Assembly (NCBI GenBank): GCA_963701715.1
Contig: CAVPAX010000002.1
Span: 62,001 to 126,000, forward strand
Direction of reading: 5' to 3'
Length of the DNA: 64,000 bases
Source: Methylotenera_A sp963701715
Lineage (GTDB): Bacteria > Pseudomonadota > Gammaproteobacteria > Burkholderiales > Methylophilaceae
The notes beneath the pieces are model-generated. The model saw only the letters and a list, made by a program, of their open reading frames with translations, was not told the DNA's origin and did no database searches. The position numbers and the translations under genes were made by a program. The first letter of the stretch is position 1. Each line of letters opens with the position of its first letter. This document shows positions 17,143 to 26,413 of the stretch, piece by piece.

Positions 17143-17871
17143 TTAGCTATGCAATGCTAACCCCAAGATTTTATGGGCATTTACCCTATATTTGTTGTGT
17201 GAGTGCAACATATTTCTAGCTTCAATGACTTTGTCTTTTGATAAAGCTGCATTACGTACCGAATTTTCGCATACACCACCCCTAAAACCAATGTATGTAG
17301 GATTTATTTCTAATAGAAATTCTATATATTGTGTTTTTAGTGAACCAGCCAGGCCTGATCTGAGTTGATTTTTTTCACACGATTCTATAAAGCTTTGCAA
17401 AGTATGTTTTGTTTGCATAGCCAACAGGTCATGTGTTTTGCTCTTTGTGTCCAACATCGCCCCATAAAAACCAGCTTTTTGTAACACTGGCAATAAAGCA
17501 ACATCAATTGCCTCATCGGAAAAAAATACTGCCACGATTTTAATATTGGCCATCGTCAATTTAGCCATCTCTAGCAAAAAATTTTCGACATAAAACAGCC
17601 TGGAAACCGCAATCTTAATGATATCCAACCCCATTTCAGCACGCGCTTCAATATCACGCACCAAATCGATCAAGCTAGTATGCTGCTCACCTACAGTCGC
17701 GCTTAAAAGTCCAAAGCCACCAATCGCTTGAATTATGCGTCTGGTTTCTTTTACATCCAGAGCGCCAAGGGCACCTACACTCGGGTCTTTCAAATCGATA
17801 ATATCTGCGCCTGCATCCAATGCCAGCAAGGCTTCCTCGACATTTCTTACACTGATTAATAGCTGCGTCAC
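17143..17871 (-). CDS. mfnB: (5-Formylfuran-3-yl)methyl phosphate synthase, MfnB (DUF556)
   Basis: A 242-residue TIM-barrel-like protein. The family signature is ISVRNVEEALLALDAGADII followed by DLKDPSVGALGAL, with K28 at the position of the Schiff-base lysine of archaeal MfnB, and MLDTKSKTHDLL (139-150) carrying the second conserved lysine region. In archaea the enzyme condenses two glyceraldehyde-3-phosphate molecules to make the furan ring of methanofuran; in methylotrophs it should serve methylofuran. GTG start overlaps the TGA of the DUF447 gene (GTGA), so translation is coupled. Last gene of the cofactor cluster behind purA. Confidence 0.9.
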   Translation of the reverse strand: MTQLLISVRNVEEALLALDAGADIIDLKDPSVGALGALDVKETRRIIQAIGGFGLLSATVGEQHTSLIDLVRDIEARAEMGLDIIKIAVSRLFYVENFLLEMAKLTMANIKIVAVFFSDEAIDVALLPVLQKAGFYGAMLDTKSKTHDLLAMQTKHTLQSFIESCEKNQLRSGLAGSLKTQYIEFLLEINPTYIGFRGGVCENSVRNAALSKDKVIEARNMLHSHNKYRVNAHKILGLALHS

Positions 17872-18446
17872 GCCTGATTTTCCCCAAACTGATCCGCATA
17901 AAAATTGTCAATTTTCTCAGTCAGCCAATCCCATGCCTGTTTTTCGTGCTCCCCTGCCGTTTTTTCGATGGCAATTTGCAAATATTGCAATTCATCCTGG
18001 ATTTTCTCGCGTGACAACAAATGCAGCCGGCTAGCAAGCACTGCCAGTTCTATCACCGCAGCCTGCGCACGGTTAAAACCGTTAAACGGTTGGTGGTTTT
18101 GCGTTTCGATTATTTGCATCACTAACTGCGGGCGTATTGTATCATCTCGCACCTCTAACAGCTTCAGCTCCATATGCGACAAGCAACTGGAGAGCCGAAA
18201 ACCCTTAATTCTAGAGGCTGGTATAAGTATCCATGGCTGCCTTCCGGTAAGAGCACCTGCAAACACACGCACATCATCGGTATTATTCATTACCGCACAG
18301 CTGGTATCTAAAATATTATTAAGTGTTGTAGATGGTTTGTATGGTGCAATCACGATACATTCATCACCCTCACGCCGTACGCCAAACGGCGCCACATGCG
18401 GATTTCCGGCAGCATCAATACTTGTGACAATCGTTTCAAAAATCAT
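17868..18446 (-). CDS. DUF447 family protein (flavin-binding split-barrel-like), C1 cofactor cluster
   Basis: A 192-residue protein of the DUF447 family. It begins IFETIVTSIDAAGNPHVAPFGV, the pattern of FMN-binding split barrels, and has a helical C-terminal half (AAVIELAVLASRLHLL). Members occur in methanogens and in bacteria with tetrahydromethanopterin-linked C1 metabolism, so a role in making or maintaining methanopterin or methylofuran is likely; the reaction is not known to me. It overlaps mfnB by a GTGA junction and follows the dihydropteroate-synthase-like gene by 19 bases. Confidence 0.8.
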   Translation of the reverse strand: MIFETIVTSIDAAGNPHVAPFGVRREGDECIVIAPYKPSTTLNNILDTSCAVMNNTDDVRVFAGALTGRQPWILIPASRIKGFRLSSCLSHMELKLLEVRDDTIRPQLVMQIIETQNHQPFNGFNRAQAAVIELAVLASRLHLLSREKIQDELQYLQIAIEKTAGEHEKQAWDWLTEKIDNFYADQFGENQA

Positions 18447-18465
18447 TTAAAACTCAACATTTAAG

Positions 18466-19875
18466 TTATTTTTCGTATTTCTTTTCTTTTAACGAAGCCT
18501 CGCGGTGTGCTTTATTTGTAGCTTTCTGCTGAGCGTTGCTATTCACGCCCCAACTCAATTCTTCATCCTGCACATAGCGCTTTTTGAGTTGCCAGGCAAT
18601 TTGCGCACGTGCCAGTTCTACGCCCAAATAGAATGCATGTGAAGCGTCATTTTCCACTCCAAGATTTGTGTAGAATGCAAAAGGATCTATGTCGAGCAAA
18701 TGCCCGTCGCGGTTATATACATGCACACCAGACTCACTGACCATAATCCTGAAACTGGGATCTTTGATTTGCGCTGCGAATTCACTGATTTCATCGTCAT
18801 TGTATGGAAACGGCCTTCTGTCATGCAACCCTAGCAAACCGTTGCTGTAACTGCGTGGCAAGCGGTTATCCTGACTTGCACGATGCATCACACGCCTTGC
18901 ATCATCCGCCTCTGCAATAGCGTTGACTGCATGCGGGCTTACCGAAGTCGCCAGCACTGAATTTATTTTTAATTCACTGATCAGGCCAAACAGAAGGGCA
19001 TTAATGCCAGTGGTATCAGCATCTGTCAGCTCAGTTAAATTGCCGACTCCCATCATAACCTGGATCTCCGGATATTTTTTGCGCAACTTGCTGTAACGCA
19101 CAATCGACTCAGTAAGCCCAAAATGTATTGGATCTAGAATTGGGTCAGCAATAAACGATTTGCCTTTTTTGAGGCAGATTTCGATAGCACGATACAGCGA
19201 CGCCATGTAGCCCGGCTTAGCTGGAATCAATATCGGAACTGCTTGCACGGCATCGGCAATCCACAGAGTTTTTTCGGTCAAACTTAGCAGATAATCCGCA
19301 CCCGCTTTGCCTGCCAGCAATAATTCTTCGGCACTCATTGAGTCGACACTCACCTTGGAACCTGTTGCTTTAAGCGCTTGGATAGTCTCAGCCAAATGTG
19401 GGAATGGTCTGTTTGGCAAACAGCCCAGATCAATCACGTTTGCACCCTGCGTCTGAAAACGTGCGGCTTTGGTCAGTATCTGCGCTACTGTCAAATCTGG
19501 AGCATCCACGATCTCGGCAAAAATCTGCACGCTGTATTGACTTAAATCGGGTACTTTACCTTGTTGTCCAAAATATTGCGGCAAGTCTTTTAGGTCATTT
19601 GGTCCTCGCTCAACAGGGATGCCATATTTGGCTTGCAGGCAAGTTAAATCGCCTTGGCAAAGGCCAGGTAAAATCATTTTGCTGGCATCACCAACCGCGT
19701 TTAATCTGCGCGTAATTAAATCAGGTGTCATTAATGCAGCAACGGATACACCCATTTGCTCAACACGGTATTTAAATTTAGGGGATTTGGTGTTTCCCTG
19801 CACTTCCTGCAATACTTTGTTTAGGCTCTTTTCAGCCAGTTTGCCTGTCAGAAATAATAGGCTGTCGGTTTTCAC
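18466..19875 (-). CDS. Dihydropteroate synthase-like protein (DUF6513-type), C1 cofactor cluster
   Basis: A 469-residue protein. Residues 1-140 form a distinct N-terminal domain (LLFLTGKLAEKSLNKVLQE). The middle (about 150-385) looks like a dihydropteroate synthase TIM barrel: GANVIDLGCLPNR, VSVDSMSAEELLLAGKAG, FIADPILDPIHFGL and MMGVGNLTELTDAD. The C-terminal part (about 390-469) includes RIMVSESGVHVYNRDGH and a basic tail. Members are found with methanopterin genes in archaea and methylotrophs, so it probably acts in pterin assembly, but it lacks proof of the classic reaction. GTG start overlaps the stop of the flavoprotein gene (GTGA). Confidence 0.8.
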   Translation of the reverse strand: MKTDSLLFLTGKLAEKSLNKVLQEVQGNTKSPKFKYRVEQMGVSVAALMTPDLITRRLNAVGDASKMILPGLCQGDLTCLQAKYGIPVERGPNDLKDLPQYFGQQGKVPDLSQYSVQIFAEIVDAPDLTVAQILTKAARFQTQGANVIDLGCLPNRPFPHLAETIQALKATGSKVSVDSMSAEELLLAGKAGADYLLSLTEKTLWIADAVQAVPILIPAKPGYMASLYRAIEICLKKGKSFIADPILDPIHFGLTESIVRYSKLRKKYPEIQVMMGVGNLTELTDADTTGINALLFGLISELKINSVLATSVSPHAVNAIAEADDARRVMHRASQDNRLPRSYSNGLLGLHDRRPFPYNDDEISEFAAQIKDPSFRIMVSESGVHVYNRDGHLLDIDPFAFYTNLGVENDASHAFYLGVELARAQIAWQLKKRYVQDEELSWGVNSNAQQKATNKAHREASLKEKKYEK

Positions 19876-20420
19876 TTAATCTCTGTTAGGCGTTCATGAA
19901 TGACGTGCGTTAATTCTGCCATATCAGCGACCACTTTTGTTGCTTCAAAACAGGCTAGTTTCGCCACGTTATCCAAATCAATCTGGCGCGGATAAACTTT
20001 TACCATATTTTCACGTGGTGCTTCAGACTCAAGCTCTGGTGCGGTATCACAAGCAAATACGATACTGGCCACTCGGGTTTTTCCTGCTTGCGCGAACAAA
20101 TTTGTGACTAAGCTGTCCGAAAATCCGTACGCCATTTTCGCGATGGTGTTTGAAGTGGCAGGGGCAATGACCAAAGTATGATAATGACCTTCATAAAACA
20201 GTTCAACCGGCACGCTGCTGGCAGTTTTGTCCTGATACACGCGGTGCCCGGTTTCTTCTAATTGCATTTGAAAGCCATACTGCCGAATAATCTCGGCCGC
20301 AGCTTTGCTTAAGAAAATATCCACATTTTGCAGCGTGTTTAGTATAGCCAGCGATTCGCGCAAATAATGCCCTGAACCGGTAATTGCCCACGCAAGGCGT
20401 TGTTTTGATGCGACTTTCAA
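19872..20420 (-). CDS. Archaeal-type flavoprotein, probable dihydromethanopterin reductase (DmrB-like)
   Basis: A 182-residue flavoprotein of the Dfp/LpdB superfamily type: LAWAITGSGHYLRESLAIL at the N-terminus, VIAPATSNTIAKMAYG in the flavin-binding middle and VFACDTAPELESEAP after it. This resembles archaeoflavoproteins and the bacterial DmrB enzymes that reduce dihydromethanopterin to the active tetrahydro form. The start appears to be TTG at 20420, immediately after the purA stop; no strong Shine-Dalgarno is visible, so translation may depend on ribosomes finishing purA. It opens the four-gene cofactor cluster. Confidence 0.8.
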   Translation of the reverse strand: MKVASKQRLAWAITGSGHYLRESLAILNTLQNVDIFLSKAAAEIIRQYGFQMQLEETGHRVYQDKTASSVPVELFYEGHYHTLVIAPATSNTIAKMAYGFSDSLVTNLFAQAGKTRVASIVFACDTAPELESEAPRENMVKVYPRQIDLDNVAKLACFEATKVVADMAELTHVIHERLTEIK

Positions 20421-21740
20421 TTAAGCAAAAGGATGCTCAATCACGATAGTCTCATCCCGTTCTGGTCCGGTTGAAACAATCGCAATCGGCACACCACATA
20501 ATGCTTCTAAACGTTTAAGGTAGGTTTGCGCATTTTTTGGTAAACCATCCCAAGTTTTTACACCGAAGGTGCTTTCTTGCCAGCCCGGCATAGTTTCATA
20601 AACAGGCTTGCAACCAGCGACCTCATCAGCTCCTACTGGCAATAAATCTAACTTTTTACCACCAAGCTCGTAACCAGTGCAAATATTGAGTGACTCAATG
20701 CCATCCAGTACGTCCAGTTTGGTAATGCATAATCCCGTAAGTCCGTTAATCATAGCAGAACGACGCAATGCTGCAGCATCAAACCAACCGCAACGACGTT
20801 TACGTTTAGTTACGGTGCCGATTTCCTGCCCTTTGGTAGACATTTGCGTACCTGGTGCGCCATCAGTTTCAATATCCAATTCACTTGGGAAAGGCCCACC
20901 GCCCACGCGTGTTGTATAGGCCTTGGTAATGCCAAGCACATAATGCAGCATATTCGCACCAACGCCTGTACCTGCTGAGGCCTGTCCTGCAATACAGTTG
21001 CTAGAAGTCACATAAGGATAAGTGCCGTGATCGATATCTAGCAATGTGCCCTGCGCGCCTTCAAATAGCAAGTTCTCATCTCGCGCATTGGCTGCATAAA
21101 GTTCTGCGGAAATATCTGCAATCATAGGTTTTAGTGCAATGGCATGTTGCATGCTGGAATCATATTGCTGATTAAAATCGACTGCTTGCGCATCCAAATA
21201 ATTGGTTAGCACAAAATTGTGATAGTCCATAACTTCGCGTAATTTTTCGGAAAAACGTTCTGGATAGAATAGATCATACACACGCAAAGCACGACGTGCG
21301 ACTTTGTCTTCATAGGCAGGGCCAATGCCTTTACCAGTCGTGCCAATCTTTTTATCGGCACCACGCTTGGCTTCCCGCGCCAAGTCTACAGCTATATGAT
21401 GACTTAAAATGAGCGGGCAGCCCGGGCTGACTTTTAAGCGATTTTCAACTTCTAAACCATCTTTTTCCAGCGCAGAGATTTCTCCCAACAAATGACCTGC
21501 ATCAAGCACTACGCCATTACCTATGTAGCATTTCACACCTGCGCGCACGATGCCAGACGGCACTAAATTGAGCTTATATACACGCTGTGCATCACCTTGG
21601 CCTACCACCAGTGTATGTCCAGCATTGTGGCCACCCTGAAAACGCACCACTCCTTGTGCATGATCGGTCAGCCAATCAACGATCTTCCCTTTACCCTCGT
21701 CGCCCCACTGTGTGCCAATAACTACTACATTTTTTGCCAT
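20421..21740 (-). CDS. purA: Adenylosuccinate synthetase
   Basis: A 439-residue enzyme with the diagnostic N-terminus VVIGTQWGDEGKGKIVDWL and GGHNAGHTLV, the GTGKGIGPAYEDK loop, GAQGTLLDIDHGTYPYVTSSN in two parts, and the C-terminal guanine site LDVLDGIESLNIC. It makes adenylosuccinate from IMP, aspartate and GTP in the cytoplasm. It follows hisZ by 36 bases, the standard betaproteobacterial order hflC-hisZ-purA. Directly behind it come the methanopterin-cluster genes, an uncommon neighbour for purA. Confidence 0.98.
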   Translation of the reverse strand: MAKNVVVIGTQWGDEGKGKIVDWLTDHAQGVVRFQGGHNAGHTLVVGQGDAQRVYKLNLVPSGIVRAGVKCYIGNGVVLDAGHLLGEISALEKDGLEVENRLKVSPGCPLILSHHIAVDLAREAKRGADKKIGTTGKGIGPAYEDKVARRALRVYDLFYPERFSEKLREVMDYHNFVLTNYLDAQAVDFNQQYDSSMQHAIALKPMIADISAELYAANARDENLLFEGAQGTLLDIDHGTYPYVTSSNCIAGQASAGTGVGANMLHYVLGITKAYTTRVGGGPFPSELDIETDGAPGTQMSTKGQEIGTVTKRKRRCGWFDAAALRRSAMINGLTGLCITKLDVLDGIESLNICTGYELGGKKLDLLPVGADEVAGCKPVYETMPGWQESTFGVKTWDGLPKNAQTYLKRLEALCGVPIAIVSTGPERDETIVIEHPFA

Positions 21741-21776
21741 AATTTACAACTTTTATAGATTTAAATACTTAAAAAA

Positions 21777-22940
21777 TTAATGCTTGGTAAATGCCTCAAT
21801 CAACCATTTACCGTCACGTAAAGCCAGCTTGCTATCGCAATTAAGTTCGGCTGCATTCAATTGCATTTTAGGCAAAGCCTGAATCACAATAAGACCATCC
21901 GCACGTAAGGCTTCAATTTCATCTAGCAATGCCTTATCATTGCCTTCCGGTGCCAAAATCGCTTTAGGTAGCGTAGCTGGCTCAAACGCAGTAACCACTC
22001 CACGTAAATCCAGGCTGAAACCGGTTGCCGCCCGCGCACGGCCAAAAGCGACACCAACTTCGTCATAACGCCCGCCTAGAGCCAAAGGCCCTGCGTAACC
22101 TTTTGCATAAGCCGCAAACACGATGCCGCTATGGTAGTGATAACCGCGAAGCTCACATAAATCAAACGAAATATGTACGTTCAAATCGCTCAATTTTGTT
22201 GCCACATCACGTAAATCTGTCAAAGCCAATTCAATTTCAGGCAGTTTTGGCAAAACATTTTCAGCTTTTTGTAGAATAGCCACATCGCCATTTAGCTCAG
22301 TCAAGCTAACCAATGCCTGCTGAATAGATACATCCAGTCCACTTGCCAACTCGGCCGCCGCCGCTTTGTCTTTACTTTGCAAGGCAGCATAAAGGGTTTG
22401 CTCCAAATCGGCACTGATATTGCCAGCCTTAACCAAACTCTCAAAAATTGCAACATGGCTAAAATCAATGTGCAGCTCTTCCAATCCTAGCAGCTGCAAG
22501 GCTTTTATCATCAGGCGTTGAATCTCAATATCGCTTTCGATACCGGCGTGTCCAAACAGCTCCGCACCCACTTGTAAAGGCTCACGTGTGCGTGCAAGTC
22601 CATCTGGTTTGGTGCGTAATACTGTGCCTGCATAACAAAGGCGGGATACGCCTTGATGATTGAGCATGTGCGCATCTATACGCGCCACCTGTGGCGTCAT
22701 ATCTGCGCGAATACCCATTAAACGCCCAGTAAGCTGGTCAACTACTTTAAACGTAGCCAAATCAAGATCATGCCCTGTGCCGGTAATGAGTGATTCCATA
22801 TATTCCAAAGTAGGTGGAATCACATACTGATAGCCGTGAACCTTAAACAAATCCAACAATTTACGACGAAGTTGCTCTATGCGTGCGGCCTCAGCAGGCA
22901 ACACATCTTCTATATATTCAGGAAGTAACCAGTTTCGCAT
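21777..22940 (-). CDS. hisZ: ATP phosphoribosyltransferase regulatory subunit HisZ
   Basis: A 387-residue paralogue of histidyl-tRNA synthetase that lacks the anticodon domain. It starts NWLLPEYIEDVLPAEAARIE and keeps class II features: YQYVIPPTLEYMESL, DMTPQVARIDAH (motif 2 region) and GGRYDEVGVAFGRARAATGFSLDL. HisZ binds the short form of HisG and confers feedback control by histidine. It lies between a DUF2065 gene and purA. True hisS is elsewhere in the window (50743-52005), which supports the HisZ assignment. Confidence 0.95.
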   Translation of the reverse strand: MRNWLLPEYIEDVLPAEAARIEQLRRKLLDLFKVHGYQYVIPPTLEYMESLITGTGHDLDLATFKVVDQLTGRLMGIRADMTPQVARIDAHMLNHQGVSRLCYAGTVLRTKPDGLARTREPLQVGAELFGHAGIESDIEIQRLMIKALQLLGLEELHIDFSHVAIFESLVKAGNISADLEQTLYAALQSKDKAAAAELASGLDVSIQQALVSLTELNGDVAILQKAENVLPKLPEIELALTDLRDVATKLSDLNVHISFDLCELRGYHYHSGIVFAAYAKGYAGPLALGGRYDEVGVAFGRARAATGFSLDLRGVVTAFEPATLPKAILAPEGNDKALLDEIEALRADGLIVIQALPKMQLNAAELNCDSKLALRDGKWLIEAFTKH

Positions 22941-22992
22941 TCCGTCATTATACTTGGATTATAGTAAAACGGCTTACGCGAGCAGCCTAGAA

Positions 22993-23178
22993 TTAACGAC
23001 TTAATAGCATTAGCAATAAACCGCCCATAATTGAGATAAGACCGATAAAACGCAATTGACCATCTTTGAGTTCTATCATGCGTTTAAACGTTTCGCGCCA
23101 TGCTTTTGGTGCAATAAACGGCAAAAGCCCTTCAAACAATAACATAAGCCCAAACGCAGTTAACAAGATAGATCTCAA
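22993..23178 (-). CDS. DUF2065 family small membrane protein
   Basis: A 61-residue protein with two predicted membrane segments (about residues 3-22 and 42-59) joined by a short basic loop (APKAWRETFKRMIELKDGQ). This matches the DUF2065/YjeT family, which is regularly encoded between hflC and hisZ or purA in proteobacteria. Function is unknown; the position suggests a link to the HflKC membrane complex. Confidence 0.88.
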   Translation of the reverse strand: MRSILLTAFGLMLLFEGLLPFIAPKAWRETFKRMIELKDGQLRFIGLISIMGGLLLMLLSR

Positions 23179-23203
23179 TTAAGCTTTCCTGTTACTTAAT
23201 AAC

Positions 23204-24082
23204 TTAATGCTTCTGACCACCAGCACCGCGCATGTATTTAAAGAAATCCGAGTTGGGGTCTAGTACCATTACATCCGATTTATTTTTGAAGCTATTTTTG
23301 TAAGCTTCCTGACTACGATAGAAAGCATAAAACTCAGGGTTTTTGCTATAGGCATCAGAGTAGGTTTCGGCAGCCTTTGCATCACCATCCCCTTTGATTT
23401 TTTGTGCATCACGGAATGCTTCAGCAATAATTACTTCACGCTGTTTGTCTGCATCAGCACGGATTTTTTCAGATGCTGCAGCGCCTTCTGAGCGCAGCTG
23501 ATTAGCAATACGTTTACGCTCAGAAATCATGCGGTCATAAACTGATTTACTGATCTCCTCTGAATAATCAACACGTTTCAGGCGCACATCGACGACTTGA
23601 ATGCCAATTTGACGTGCTTCAGCATCTGCGCGCTTGCGCAAGTTATCCATAATTGCTTTGCGCTCACCTGCAATCACATCATGCACTGTACGCTTGCCAA
23701 ACTCGTAGCGGAAACCCGCATTGACAACTTTGGAAAGCCTGTCTTCGGCTGCTGCCTCACCACCTTCTTTAATCGAAACGTAGTATTTTGCCGGATCGAT
23801 AATGCGCCATTTAACGAACGAATCGACCATCATGTATTTGTTTTCACTCGTGTTAAATTTTGCAGGGACTTCCCAATCTAATGTAACAATGCGTTTGTCA
23901 AAATACTTTACATCATCTACCAGAGGTGTTTTGAAATACAGCCCAGGTTCCTTTTTGACAGACACAATTTCACCCAACCTAAAGACCAAAGCATATTCAC
24001 GTTGATCTACAGTAAACGCAGACATGGCCAGCAACACCAAAACTACAAACATGCCAATTAAAAATGTACCGATATTTTTCAT
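23204..24082 (-). CDS. hflC: HflC, modulator of FtsH protease
   Basis: A 292-residue SPFH/band-7 protein with one N-terminal membrane anchor (about 5-24), the SPFH domain (FTVDQREYALVFRLGEIV to DVRLKRVDY) and a charged C-terminal coiled coil (SERKRIANQLRSEGAA, ADADKQREVII in part). HflC pairs with HflK in a large periplasmic cage around FtsH and modulates membrane protein degradation. It follows hflK by 17 bases. Length is slightly below that of E. coli HflC (334). Confidence 0.96.
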   Translation of the reverse strand: MKNIGTFLIGMFVVLVLLAMSAFTVDQREYALVFRLGEIVSVKKEPGLYFKTPLVDDVKYFDKRIVTLDWEVPAKFNTSENKYMMVDSFVKWRIIDPAKYYVSIKEGGEAAAEDRLSKVVNAGFRYEFGKRTVHDVIAGERKAIMDNLRKRADAEARQIGIQVVDVRLKRVDYSEEISKSVYDRMISERKRIANQLRSEGAAASEKIRADADKQREVIIAEAFRDAQKIKGDGDAKAAETYSDAYSKNPEFYAFYRSQEAYKNSFKNKSDVMVLDPNSDFFKYMRGAGGQKH

Positions 24083-24099
24083 AATTTCTCTTTCGCCGA

Positions 24100-25263
24100 T
24101 TAGCGACCATCTCTTTCGCGACTCCGCAGCATTTCGCGCGATTGTTCAGTTGTATTCACTTCCGCATTACTGCTTGAGCCTGCCGCTCCTGCCACGCCCG
24201 TACCCGGAGGTGATGCGGTCGTAGTCGCCATGAGTTTATCCAATGGCAAATACAGCAAACTGCCGCCCTTTTGGTCAACTATCACTTTGCTGGTGCTTGA
24301 TAAAATCTGTTCTTGCGCATCTAGATATAAGCGTTGTCGCGTAACTTCCGGCGCTTTATTATATTGGGTTAAAATTTGCTCGAACCGGCTGGCATTACCT
24401 TTTGCTTCGTTCTCAACTTTTAGTTTATATCCTGCAGCCTCTGCAGCCAGGCGTGATGCAGTACCGCGTGCCTTAGGAATCACGTCGTTGGCATAAGCCT
24501 GTCCTTCGTTAATCTGGCGCTGGTAATCTTGATTTGCACGGTTTACGTCTTCAAATGCTTCCTGCACTTGCTCGGGCGGCTGCGCACTCTGTAACGAGAC
24601 ACTGGTGATAGTGACACCGGTCTTATAGCTATCCAAAATTGCTTGCATACGTTCTGAAGTATCTGCCAGCCCTTTCTGCAGTAAATCATCCAGCTTACTC
24701 TTACCTACTACTTCACGAATCGCAGTTTCTGCAGCAGACATTACAGCATCGTCTGTCGAACGGTTATTAAATAAATAATCTTTGGCATTATTCAATTTGT
24801 ATTGCACCGCGAATTGCAAATCGATAATATTTTCATCTTCGGTCAACATCAAAGCTTCTCTTGGCACCTTGGTTTTGCCTCCAGTGCCTTCGCCACTGGT
24901 TCTATAGCCGACTTCCAGGCGACGTACTTGCTCCATATTCACCACTTCAACCGATTCTATGGGAAACGGCCAGTGCCAGCGTGGGCCAGGCTCTGTAGTT
25001 TGTATATACCCTCCGAAACGTTGCTCTACACCAAGTGAACCTTGATCGACTATATAAAAGCCTGTTGCCAGCCAAATAGTAGCAACAATCGCCAAAATAG
25101 GTGCAATTGGAAAGTCAAAACCCTTATTGTCATTGGGCTGGCTATTGTTGTTGCTTTTTTTACCAAAAAGATTATTCAATTTTTGGTTTAAGTCACGCAA
25201 CACCTCATCCAAATCCGGGGGGCCTTCGTTATTACGTTGACCGAAACCTGGGAACTTAATCAT
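24100..25263 (-). CDS. hflK: HflK, modulator of FtsH protease
   Basis: A 387-residue SPFH protein. It has a Gly/Asn/Pro-rich cytoplasmic N-terminus (GFGQRNNEGPPDLDEVL), one membrane segment (about 51-72), the SPFH domain (FYIVDQGSLGVEQRFGGY onward), and a coiled coil with NQDYQRQINEGQAYANDVIP. The C-terminus is Gly/Ala/Ser-rich and low in complexity. Partner of HflC in the FtsH-associated complex. It lies 14 bases behind hflX. Confidence 0.96.
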   Translation of the reverse strand: MIKFPGFGQRNNEGPPDLDEVLRDLNQKLNNLFGKKSNNNSQPNDNKGFDFPIAPILAIVATIWLATGFYIVDQGSLGVEQRFGGYIQTTEPGPRWHWPFPIESVEVVNMEQVRRLEVGYRTSGEGTGGKTKVPREALMLTEDENIIDLQFAVQYKLNNAKDYLFNNRSTDDAVMSAAETAIREVVGKSKLDDLLQKGLADTSERMQAILDSYKTGVTITSVSLQSAQPPEQVQEAFEDVNRANQDYQRQINEGQAYANDVIPKARGTASRLAAEAAGYKLKVENEAKGNASRFEQILTQYNKAPEVTRQRLYLDAQEQILSSTSKVIVDQKGGSLLYLPLDKLMATTTASPPGTGVAGAAGSSSNAEVNTTEQSREMLRSRERDGR

Positions 25264-25277
25264 TCATCACTCCGATT

Positions 25278-26405
25278 TTAAGCATATGCACTTTCTTCAG
25301 TACTTAATTTTTTTAACAACTGCTGGTGTTCCGACAAAGCAAGCCTAATAAACTCTAAGCCTGCACCTGTCTTGGCAGAGACACGAACTTTGTAAATTCT
25401 ACCATATTCATCGCGTTCCATCCCTGCTTCGCCGTCCAGCCTATCAATTTGGTTTAGCACCAGAATTTGTGGCACACTCGCTGCACCAATTTCTTGCAAC
25501 ACATGATTGACTTGCGCTATTTGCGCCTCACGGTTGGTGCTGGCCACATCTACCACATGCAACAACAAATCTGCCTGTGCAGCCTCTTCCAAAGTGGCAC
25601 CAAAAGCCTCAATCAGAGTTGTAGGCAAGTGCTTGATAAAGCCTACCGTATCAGACAGCACGACAGGGTTTCCTTCTGGCAAATACATTTTTCGAGACGT
25701 TGTATCCAACGTAGCAAATAACTGGTCTGCCGCGTACACGCCCGATTGTGTTAGCCGATTGAACAAAGTGGATTTACCTGCATTAGTATACCCCACCAGA
25801 GACACTGTCATTAAATTAGAACGTTTGCGCGCCCTACGCTGCATACCGCGCTGCTGCTTAAGTTTAGCTAGTTTTTCACGTAATTGTTTAACGCGAACAC
25901 GCAACATACGACGATCCAATTCCAATTGCGTCTCACCAGGCCCGCCTCGCACACCGATGCCTCCCTTTTGACGCTCTAAGTGCGTCCAGCCACGTACCAG
26001 TCGGGTGGATAAATGCTCCAATTGAGCCAGCTCGACTTGCAGCTTACCTTCATGACTTTGTGCACGCTGCGCAAAGATATCAAGAATCAAGCCGGTACGG
26101 TCCACGACGCGGGCCTGCAAAAAGCGCTCCAAATTGCGCTGTTGTGATGGGCTCAAGTCATGATTAAAGGCAGCCACTTTAGTTTCACTGCTTCCCAGCA
26201 TTAATTTAAGCTCGTCCGCTTTGCCGGATCCGATAAACATTTTGGCATCGGGAGTGCTGCGCTTGCCTTCTAGAGTTCCTCTAATCTGCAAGCCGGCGCT
26301 GATAACCAGTTGACGGAGCTCGTGTAAACTTTCCGCGTAATCTGGCTCGCCAAAATCAATGCTGACTAATATGACTGCATCACTACCTGAAGGTCTATCG
26401 AACAT
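25278..26405 (-). CDS. hflX: GTPase HflX
   Basis: A 375-residue GTPase with the HflX N-terminal domain (LVISAGLQIRGTLEGKRS, VDRTGLILDIFAQRAQSHEG), the glycine-rich linker GGIGVRGGPGETQLELDRR, and a G domain with P-loop GYTNAGKST, switch DTVGFIKHLP and specificity NQID. HflX rescues stalled or heat-damaged ribosomes by splitting subunits. The hfq-hflX-hflK-hflC order is the classic one, with 8 bases between hfq and hflX. Confidence 0.97.
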   Translation of the reverse strand: MFDRPSGSDAVILVSIDFGEPDYAESLHELRQLVISAGLQIRGTLEGKRSTPDAKMFIGSGKADELKLMLGSSETKVAAFNHDLSPSQQRNLERFLQARVVDRTGLILDIFAQRAQSHEGKLQVELAQLEHLSTRLVRGWTHLERQKGGIGVRGGPGETQLELDRRMLRVRVKQLREKLAKLKQQRGMQRRARKRSNLMTVSLVGYTNAGKSTLFNRLTQSGVYAADQLFATLDTTSRKMYLPEGNPVVLSDTVGFIKHLPTTLIEAFGATLEEAAQADLLLHVVDVASTNREAQIAQVNHVLQEIGAASVPQILVLNQIDRLDGEAGMERDEYGRIYKVRVSAKTGAGLEFIRLALSEHQQLLKKLSTEESAYA

Positions 26406-26413
26406 TAAATCCT

